From an uncultured Chloroflexaceae bacterium (GTDB lineage Bacteria; Chloroflexota; Chloroflexia; Chloroflexales; Chloroflexaceae): a stretch of DNA of 5,629 nt. The position numbers were made by a program, and so were the translations under genes. The notes below the pieces were generated by a model that ran no database searches, was not told the DNA's origin, and worked only from the letters and a program-made list of their open reading frames with translations. This document shows, one piece after another, positions 1 to 5,629 of the stretch (its first letter is position 1; each line of letters opens with the position of its first letter). The stretch spans positions 1 to 5,629 of the forward strand of contig CAKZQX010001030.1 of the NCBI GenBank assembly GCA_937141995.1, written 5' to 3'.

Positions 1-11
1 CCGACAGGAGA

Positions 12-33
12 TTCCGCCTCCGGCAGGGCGGAA
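12..33. repeat. Short GC-rich hairpin
   Basis: Seven-base arms TTCCGCC and GGCGGAA enclose the 8-base loop TCCGGCAG. A 12-base string within it, CGCCTCCGGCAG (15-26), recurs exactly at 2586-2597, just before the repeat shared with the tex leader. A T-run at 44-49 lies ten bases past the stem, which is too far for a convincing intrinsic terminator of an upstream gene. It is more likely part of a dispersed repeat. Confidence 0.35.
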
Positions 34-47
34 GAAACCATACTTTT

Positions 48-86
48 TTCACAAACATGTTACACAGCGTGTAACATGTTTGTGAA
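48..86. repeat. Perfect 18-bp palindrome with 3-base loop
   Basis: The left arm TTCACAAACATGTTACAC (48-65) and the right arm GTGTAACATGTTTGTGAA (69-86) are exact reverse complements, separated by AGC. The arms are much richer in A and T than their surroundings. No T-run follows on either strand, so this is not an intrinsic terminator. It lies about 110 bp upstream of the probable tex -10 element. It could be a regulator-binding operator for tex or for a gene to the left, or a REP/MITE-like palindrome. The symmetry is certain; the function is not. Confidence 0.6.
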
Positions 87-133
87 CAAGATAAAAGAGT
101 ACCATGCTGCCGCCGGCGAATCATGCTTCCATC

Positions 134-175
134 GGGTCAAACGTCCGGTTTGCATGTCAACCGCGTACGTCCTGT
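134..175 (+). repeat. Leader repeat, copy A (upstream of tex)
   Basis: This stretch matches 2601-2641 at about 34 of 41 aligned positions with one single-base gap. Shared blocks in order are GGG, CAAACG, CC, GTTTGC, ACCGCGTA and GTCCTGT. The first part forms a small stem, CAAAC-N5-GTTTG, which is kept in both copies. It ends 23 bp before the proposed tex extended -10. The paired copies suggest either a dispersed intergenic repeat or a shared upstream control element. Confidence 0.6.
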
Positions 176-198
176 CAATGATCAGAGCGTAGCTGGTA

Positions 199-207
199 TG
201 GTATGAT
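199..207 (+). promoter_or_regulatory. Probable extended -10 promoter for tex
   Basis: TGGTATGAT matches the extended -10 pattern TGN-TATRAT, with the hexamer at 202-207. No good TTGACA-like -35 is seen 16-18 bp upstream, which is tolerated at extended -10 promoters. It lies 38 bp before the tex start codon. The similar TGGTATAAT upstream of aroA supports the reading. Confidence 0.45.
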
Positions 208-245
208 ATCCGCAATCACGCTAACGTATCCCAAGAGAGTAAACT

Positions 246-2393
<2,148 letters not shown>

Positions 2394-2447
2394 CAGTAGC
2401 TTCCTGTGGCTCTTTCGGAACAGGGTTTCCCTATCTGGACTCATTGC

Positions 2448-2511
2448 GGACGCGGAGAAGCGCGTACCTACCAAAAGTTGAACCCTGAGGCGGACACGCT
2501 TCTCCGCATCC
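2448..2511. repeat. Imperfect 18-bp inverted repeat in the tex/small-ORF gap
   Basis: The arms at 2448-2465 and 2494-2511 match as reverse complements at 16 of 18 positions around a 28-base centre. The core GCGGAGAAGCG (2452-2462) and CGCTTCTCCGC (2497-2507) is exact. Both mismatches are C/A on the plus strand, so a minus-strand transcript would have G.U wobbles and be fully paired. No T-run follows the right arm, so it is not a clear terminator for tex. It looks like a dispersed palindromic repeat. The rest of 2394-2600 shows no gene I can support. Confidence 0.5.
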
Positions 2512-2600
2512 CTACCGGGATTTTAACCCCGAACGGGTGGAATAATATGGCACGAGTTACGCGGTCTTAATCCGGAAGCTCGTTTCGCCTCCGGCAGCCT

Positions 2601-2641
2601 GGGCAAACGACCAGTTTGCTTAACCACCGCGTAAGTCCTGT
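2601..2641 (+). repeat. Leader repeat, copy B (upstream of the small membrane protein gene)
   Basis: This is the second copy of the element at 134-175, with the stem GCAAAC-N5-GTTTGC followed by ACCGCGTA and GTCCTGT. Here the 12-base string CGCCTCCGGCAG (2586-2597) is only 3 bases upstream. In copy A the same string is 107 bases away. It lies directly upstream of the AT-rich stretch that probably holds the promoter of the following small gene. Confidence 0.6.
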
Positions 2642-2650
2642 AATATGTAA

Positions 2651-2656
2651 TATGAT
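2651..2656 (+). promoter_or_regulatory. Possible -10 element for the small membrane protein gene
   Basis: TATGAT sits in the AT-rich stretch just after repeat copy B and 27 bp before the start codon. An overlapping TAATAT at 2648-2653 is an alternative. No clear -35 is visible. The call rests on position and the parallel with the tex leader, where the same hexamer occurs downstream of copy A. Confidence 0.3.
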
Positions 2657-2683
2657 GATACCAATGGCCGACTGGAGGAATTT

Positions 2684-2851
2684 ATGTTCGATCGGGATAA
2701 CCCTCGGGTGCGAGTGGCGCTGTCAATTATCGGGCTGGTCTTTGTGCTGGCCTCCCTGGTTGTCACCTTTTCGACCGGCTCGATGGCCTGGGGCTACGGG
2801 TTGCTGCTGATCGGGCTGGCGGTGACGCTGCTGCTGCGCTGGAAACGCTAG
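2684..2851 (+). CDS. Small two-helix membrane protein, 55 residues, function unknown
   Basis: The start ATG follows GGAGG (2674-2678) with 5-base spacing, the strongest Shine-Dalgarno sequence in the window. The 55-residue product begins MFDRDNPRVRVALSIIGLVF and ends LLLRWKR. Hydrophobic segments at about residues 11-29 and 35-51 are joined by a short turn, STGSM (30-34). Arginines and lysine cluster at the N-terminus (R4, R8, R10) and C-terminus (R52, K54, R55). By the positive-inside rule this predicts a hairpin with both ends in the cytoplasm. I recognise no family. It lies 290 bp after tex and 90 bp before the aroA start, and the aroA promoter overlaps the region just past its stop. It may be transcribed alone from the AT-rich region at about 2641-2660. 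A 64-codon reading frame at 2616-2810 overlaps it but lacks a ribosome site and is rich in Trp, Cys and Pro. I judge this frame to be the real one. Confidence 0.7.
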   Translation: MFDRDNPRVRVALSIIGLVFVLASLVVTFSTGSMAWGYGLLLIGLAVTLLLRWKR

Positions 2852-2855
2852 AGGC

Positions 2856-2864
2856 TGGTATAAT
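2856..2864 (+). promoter_or_regulatory. Extended -10 promoter for aroA
   Basis: TGGTATAAT combines a consensus TATAAT (2859-2864) with the TGN extension, starting five bases after the small gene's stop codon. No TTGACA-like -35 is seen at the expected place. Transcription would start near 2871 and give a leader of about 70 bases that contains the hairpin at 2899-2920. It probably drives aroA and the downstream kinase gene as one transcript. Confidence 0.55.
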
Positions 2865-2898
2865 TGTCCCGGTATTTTGCGCAGATGCGTTATACATA

Positions 2899-2920
2899 GG
2901 GGTGCAGCCTGCTGTGCTCC
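2899..2920. repeat. Degenerate palindrome in the aroA leader, related to the one inside aroA
   Basis: GGGGTGCAG (2899-2907) and CTGTGCTCC (2912-2920) flank the loop CCTG. Six Watson-Crick and three G.U pairs would form in RNA. The 11-base core GCAGCCTGCTG (2904-2914) is identical to the core of the perfect palindrome at 3148-3158, so the two look like copies of one element. It sits just ahead of the aroA ribosome-binding site, and its right arm ends at the base before the ATG at 2921. Confidence 0.5.
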
Positions 2921-2927
2921 ATGCAGG

Positions 2928-2934
2928 AAAGGAA
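2928..2934 (+). promoter_or_regulatory. Ribosome-binding site that favours the GTG start of aroA
   Basis: AAAGGAA ends 7 bases before GTG 2942 and 13 before ATG 2948. The far-upstream ATG at 2921 lies inside this region and has no Shine-Dalgarno sequence at a usable distance; the nearest purine run is at 2898-2902, 18 bases away and within the degenerate palindrome. The position points to GTG 2942 as the start. Confidence 0.55.
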
Positions 2935-2941
2935 CAGCCGC

Positions 2942-4252
2942 GTGGACATGCTGATTACCCCCTCACACCTCCGGGGCGAGATTGCTATCCCGGCGTCAAA
3001 ATCGCATACCATCCGCGCGCTGGTGATTGCGACGCTGGCACCGGGACGCTCGATTCTGCATGCCCCGCTGGTATCCGCCGATACGCTCTCCTGCCGTGCC
3101 AGTTGTGCGCTGTTCGGCGCAACCGTTCATGATAATAATGTAGAGGCGCAGCCTGCTGCGCCTCTACAAGCGCCCCCGCGCTGGGAAATTGCCGGAACCG
3201 CCGGAACGCCGCACCAACCCCAGGATATCGTCGATGTGGGCAATTCCGGCACGTCGATGAACTTTCTCATCAGTACAGCCGGCCTGATCGACGGCTACAG
3301 CGTGCTGTCGGGTGATGCCCAGATCAAGCGCCGTCCGGTGCAGCCGCTGCTGGCGGCGCTGCAACCGCTCGGCGTTACCACCCACGCGCTGGCGCGCAAT
3401 GGCTGCCCGCCGGTGCTGGTACAGGGGCGGATGCGCGGCGGTGTCACCCAGGTGCAGAGTCAGATCTCGCAATATCTGTCGAGTCTGCTGCTGCACTGCC
3501 CGCTGGCCCCGAATGATACCGAGATCCGCGCGCTCGATCTGGCGGAGAAGCCCTATGTGGAGATGACCCTGCGCTGGCTGGACAAACAGGGCATCCAGTA
3601 TGAACAGGTCGGGATGGAGCAGTTCCGGGTCAAGGGCAACCAGACGTTCAAGCCGTTTGATGAGCAGATCCCGGCGGATTTCTCCTCGGCGACCTTTTTC
3701 CTCTGTGGCGCGGTCATTCCGGACAGCGATATCATTCTGCGCGGGCTGGATTTTAACGATCCCCAGGGCGATAAGGCCATCGTGACAATGCTCCAGGCGA
3801 TGGGCGGATCGCTTGAGCAGACCGACCAGGGGCTGCATGTGCGTAGCAGCCAGGTGCGCGGAGACGAGCTAGACCTGGGCGATACGCCCGACGCGCTGCC
3901 GGTCATGGCGGTGATTGGCTGCCTGGCCGAGGGTACGACGCGCCTGCGGAATGTGGCGCATGCGCGCTTCAAGGAAACCGACCGCATCGCCGTGATGCGC
4001 CAGGAGTTGCGCGCAATGGGCGCAGATATCGACGAGCATGAGGACGGCCTGACGATCCGCACCAGTCGGTTGCACGGCACTACTGTTGACAGCCACCATG
4101 ATCATCGCATCGCCATGGCGCTCTGCATGGCCGGGTTAGCCGCGCAGGGTACCACCGTGGTCAAGCATATTGAGGCGGTGCAGGTGACATTCCCCCAGTT
4201 CCCGGATCTACTGCGGCAACTGGGGGCTGAAGTGCGCATAATCGAGATCTGA
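2942..4252 (+). CDS. aroA: 3-phosphoshikimate 1-carboxyvinyltransferase (EPSP synthase) family protein
   Basis: EPSP synthase moves the enolpyruvyl group of PEP to shikimate-3-phosphate, the step before chorismate. This 436-residue protein (GTG start) has the family length and motifs throughout: SKSHTIR (19-25), GNSGTSM (100-106), KRRP (129-132), EKPY (202-205), DFSSATFF (246-253), PDA (316-318), FKETDR (343-348) and HDHR (386-389). Residues matching E. coli Lys22, Ser23, Arg27, Arg124, Gln171, Asp242, Asp313, Lys340, Glu341, Arg344 and Arg386 are present. By my hand alignment, Arg100 is Asn107, Ser169 is Ile175, Ser197 is Glu202, Asn336 is His340 and Lys411 is Val415. The Lys411 change also occurs in Bacillus-type enzymes, but Ser169 and Ser197 contact the substrate phosphate. 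About ten residues near 66-76 are encoded by an inserted palindrome. A 2921 ATG start would add seven residues but lacks a ribosome site. The kinase gene follows at once. Family is firm; the exact substrate is less sure. Confidence 0.9.
   Translation: MDMLITPSHLRGEIAIPASKSHTIRALVIATLAPGRSILHAPLVSADTLSCRASCALFGATVHDNNVEAQPAAPLQAPPRWEIAGTAGTPHQPQDIVDVGNSGTSMNFLISTAGLIDGYSVLSGDAQIKRRPVQPLLAALQPLGVTTHALARNGCPPVLVQGRMRGGVTQVQSQISQYLSSLLLHCPLAPNDTEIRALDLAEKPYVEMTLRWLDKQGIQYEQVGMEQFRVKGNQTFKPFDEQIPADFSSATFFLCGAVIPDSDIILRGLDFNDPQGDKAIVTMLQAMGGSLEQTDQGLHVRSSQVRGDELDLGDTPDALPVMAVIGCLAEGTTRLRNVAHARFKETDRIAVMRQELRAMGADIDEHEDGLTIRTSRLHGTTVDSHHDHRIAMALCMAGLAAQGTTVVKHIEAVQVTFPQFPDLLRQLGAEVRIIEI
3139..3168. 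repeat. Perfect 30-bp palindromic element inserted in frame inside aroA
   Basis: The arms TGTAGAGGCGCAG (3139-3151) and CTGCGCCTCTACA (3156-3168) are exact reverse complements around the loop CCTG. The 30 bases equal ten codons. Removing them restores a continuous reading frame with a Lys codon at the join. The element encodes VEAQPAAPLQ in a stretch between the GATVHDNN and RWEIAG segments, where E. coli and B. subtilis enzymes have a shorter connection. The core is shared with the degenerate hairpin at 2899-2920. No target-site duplication is visible. It resembles protein-coding palindromic elements such as those of Rickettsia in kind, not in sequence. Confidence 0.8.
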
Positions 4253-4255
4253 GTG

Positions 4256-4786
4256 ATGAATATTATGCTGATCGGGTTCAAATCGTGTGGCAAATCGACT
4301 GTGGGAGCGGCCCTGGCAGAGCGGCTGGCGCTGACCTTTGTCGATACCGACCAGTTGCTCGAGGCAAAACATACCGCGCAAACCGGCGAGATCGGTTCAT
4401 TTCGAGAGATCTACCGGCAGCGGGGCGCGGACTACTTCTCCTCCCTGGAGCGGCAGGTTGTCGCTGATCTGGCCCACCTGAATGGCTATGTGATTGCTAC
4501 CGGCGGCCGCACCCTGCTGGATCATCCCCTCCCGGACGAACTGCGGGCCAATGCAACCATTGTCTACCTCGATGCCCCGCCGGAAATCCTGATGGCGCGC
4601 ATCAGTGCGGGCGGAATACCGGCTTTTCTGGCGCAGGGCGACTTTGAAACCAACTTTCGCGTGCTCTACCAGGAGCGCCGGCCCCGCTACGAACACCTGG
4701 CCGATATCACTCTGCCGGTTGATCGGCAGCCGGTTGAAGCGATTGTCGCAGCGATTGCCACCCTGGTGACAGGACGCACGAAATGA
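4256..4786 (+). CDS. aroK: Shikimate kinase-like P-loop kinase, divergent substrate site
   Basis: This 176-residue protein has the size and order of shikimate kinase, which phosphorylates the 3-hydroxyl of shikimate with ATP. The Walker A loop GFKSCGKST (7-15), the DTD motif (30-32) and an R-x-P-x-Y motif (RRPRY, 141-145) are present. Several residues that hold shikimate in studied enzymes are changed. The FRxxE arginine (Arg58 in M. tuberculosis) is Ser62 in FSSLE. The GGG motif reads GGR (83-85). The lid RP (Arg117) reads IP (121-122). The pair of start codons GTG 4253 and ATG 4256 follows the aroA stop (4250-4252) directly, so translation is probably coupled; no strong ribosome site is seen, and I prefer ATG because it gives the usual MNIxLIGF beginning. 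It may be a divergent shikimate kinase or a kinase for a related acceptor. Family is fairly sure; substrate is open. Confidence 0.8.
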   Translation: MNIMLIGFKSCGKSTVGAALAERLALTFVDTDQLLEAKHTAQTGEIGSFREIYRQRGADYFSSLERQVVADLAHLNGYVIATGGRTLLDHPLPDELRANATIVYLDAPPEILMARISAGGIPAFLAQGDFETNFRVLYQERRPRYEHLADITLPVDRQPVEAIVAAIATLVTGRTK

Positions 4787-4868
4787 ACGTTCAAACCAGA
4801 CATCTTCTCCCAATAACAACGCATTTCACCTGCCGCAGCATTGAACATTAAATCTGGACACCGTTCCA

Positions 4869-4922
4869 GGAGTCCCGGCTTCAGCCGGATAGCGGCCGTC
4901 AACCGGCTGAAGCCGGGACTCC
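4869..4922. repeat. 20-bp perfect inverted repeat between convergent genes
   Basis: GGAGTCCCGGCTTCAGCCGG (4869-4888) and its exact reverse complement (4903-4922) flank a 14-base centre. It lies in the 214-bp gap between the kinase gene and the opposing TrkH gene. Neither side has a T-run, so it is not a textbook intrinsic terminator, though it could block readthrough from both directions as RNA. This repeat type looks to me like a dispersed REP-like element of filamentous Chloroflexota, from memory and unchecked. The rest of the gap, 4787-4868 and 4923-4979, shows nothing I can name. Confidence 0.7.
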
Positions 4923-4979
4923 AGCGACCAGAAAGCAGTCCGTTGTGGTTTCTTCCACCTTGTCGGCGGCGCAACCTAC

Positions 4980-5004
4980 CTACGGACTACAGACTACGGA
5001 CTAC
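4980..5004. repeat. Heptanucleotide tandem repeat at the end of the TrkH gene
   Basis: CTACGGA, CTACAGA and CTACGGA follow each other at 4980-5000 and a partial fourth unit, CTAC, ends at 5004. The 11-base string CTACGGACTAC therefore occurs twice, 14 bases apart. The last CTAC supplies the TAG stop of the minus-strand TrkH gene, read at 5003-5001. Confidence 0.55.
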
Positions 5005-5629
5005 CGCGAACCTGGCTGGGCCATAACTCCCATCCGACGTAGCAGTGCAAACCCCAGAATAAACACCGGCACAATCTCTAATCTACCCATATACATAAAC
5101 AAAATAAGTACAAACTTCCCCGACCAGTGCAGATCCGGCCCGGTAATCCCGACCGAGAGACCCACATTACTCTGCGCCGACGCCATCTCAAAAACAACCT
5201 CGCTCAGCGGAACCTGATCGGGCAGCATATGCAGCATGATAAACACCCCCAGCCCCAGCATTGCCAACCAGAGGATCACCAGCACCCCGGCCGACTCGAC
5301 CTGGTTATTGGCATCTTCCTCCGAGAGCGATTTATCTCCCACCTGGTAGCGCATCAGTTGGTGTGGCGGCAGCAGAATGCGCTGAATACGCCAGACCATC
5401 CCCTTGTAGAGATACATTACCCGGTTGAGCTTGATCCCGCTGGCGGTTGAACCGGCCGCGCCGCCAATAATCATCGCCAGGCTTAACAGCAGTTGGGTGG
5501 TGGTACTCCAGGCACGCTCATCCGTGGTACTAAAGCCTGCCGTCGTCAGTGCCGATACCCACTGGAAAGCGCTATCGCTCCAGAGGAACGCCCGCTCAAA
5601 CCAGAAGTTCTCCAGGGCCAGTACCAGCG
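5001..5629 (-). CDS. trkH: TrkH/KtrB-family potassium uptake membrane subunit, C-terminal part
   Basis: The gene enters from the right edge and ends at TAG 5003-5001. The visible 208 residues are the C-terminal part of a normal-size protein of roughly 480-500. The first Met here (5474-5472) is internal, because the frame stays open to the edge and the upstream residues also match the family. TrkH forms the K+-translocating pore and usually works with a cytoplasmic TrkA/KtrA-type nucleotide-binding ring. The third pore-loop signature TTAGFST is at window residues 28-34. GGAAGSTASGIK follows at 55-66, matching the family's GGxxGSTAGGIK. A hydrophilic connector with charged KSLSEEDANNQ comes next, then membrane helices, the fourth filter loop SNVGLSVG (153-160) and GRLEIVPV (181-188). 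The tail AQPGSR ends inside a heptanucleotide repeat. It is convergent with the aro-like genes. The family is clear; TrkH versus KtrB cannot be separated from this fragment. Confidence 0.9.
   Translation of the reverse strand, partial: LVLALENFWFERAFLWSDSAFQWVSALTTAGFSTTDERAWSTTTQLLLSLAMIIGGAAGSTASGIKLNRVMYLYKGMVWRIQRILLPPHQLMRYQVGDKSLSEEDANNQVESAGVLVILWLAMLGLGVFIMLHMLPDQVPLSEVVFEMASAQSNVGLSVGITGPDLHWSGKFVLILFMYMGRLEIVPVFILGFALLRRMGVMAQPGSR

Noticed and set aside
2401..2430. Possible intrinsic terminator after tex (CCTGT ... ACAGG followed by GTTT)
   Set aside because: The stem is only five base pairs with a 12-base loop, and the following bases have just three T residues before a C-run.
2616..2810. 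A 64-codon plus-strand frame beginning MLNHRVSPV
   Set aside because: It has no ribosome-binding site, is rich in Trp, Cys and Pro, and overlaps the better-supported 55-residue membrane protein frame starting at 2684.
3139..3168. The palindrome in aroA as a sign of a pseudogene
   Set aside because: The frame stays open, all downstream motifs are intact to the stop, and the insertion is a whole number of codons.
3164..3838. A 224-codon minus-strand frame opposite aroA
   Set aside because: It is an antisense shadow of conserved aroA motifs, with no start context or family resemblance.
4397..4819. A 140-codon minus-strand frame opposite the kinase gene
   Set aside because: It overlaps the kinase, whose P-loop and DTD motifs show the plus strand is coding, and its own product shows no motif.
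4869..4922. The inverted repeat read as a CRISPR or as a bidirectional Rho-independent terminator
   Set aside because: There are only two arms with no regularly spaced units, and neither strand has a U-tract after the stem.

Overview
The window is GC-rich, gene-dense bacterial chromosome with short palindromic and direct repeats in most intergenic gaps and one inside a gene. The protein types, the GC-rich codon use and the style of repeats (short REP-like palindromes such as GAGGCGCAG-N4-CTGCGCCTC and a GGAGTCCCGGCTTCAGCCGG inverted repeat) remind me of Chloroflexota, perhaps the Chloroflexus/Roseiflexus group. That is an impression from pattern memory and not a proof; no rRNA or tRNA is present to anchor taxonomy.

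Layout. (1) 1-245: a leader with a perfect 18-bp palindrome, a repeat that recurs at about 2.6 kb, and an extended -10 promoter. (2) 246-2393 (+): tex, a complete S1-domain nucleic-acid-binding transcription accessory protein. (3) 2394-2683: a repeat-rich gap with an imperfect 18-bp inverted repeat and the second copy of the tex-leader repeat. (4) 2684-2851 (+): a 55-residue two-helix membrane protein with a strong Shine-Dalgarno sequence. (5) 2942-4252 (+): aroA-like enolpyruvyl transferase, with its own extended -10 promoter (TGGTATAAT) and a 30-bp perfect palindrome inserted in frame in its coding sequence. (6) 4256-4786 (+): shikimate-kinase-like protein immediately after aroA and probably translationally coupled to it. 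(7) 4787-5000: convergent intergenic gap with a 20-bp perfect inverted repeat and a heptanucleotide tandem repeat. (8) 5001-5629 (-): the C-terminal part of a TrkH/KtrB-type potassium transporter that runs off the right edge.

How the genes work together. The aroA/aroK-like pair would by default supply two steps around shikimate-3-phosphate on the way to chorismate. Both proteins keep the catalytic and nucleotide/PEP-binding residues but lack several residues that bind shikimate or shikimate-3-phosphate in the well-studied enzymes. Either this is a divergent aromatic branch or the pair works on another acceptor. That co-varying change, and the palindrome inside aroA, are the most interesting points in the window. 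The tex, small membrane protein and TrkH genes have no evident functional link to the pair.
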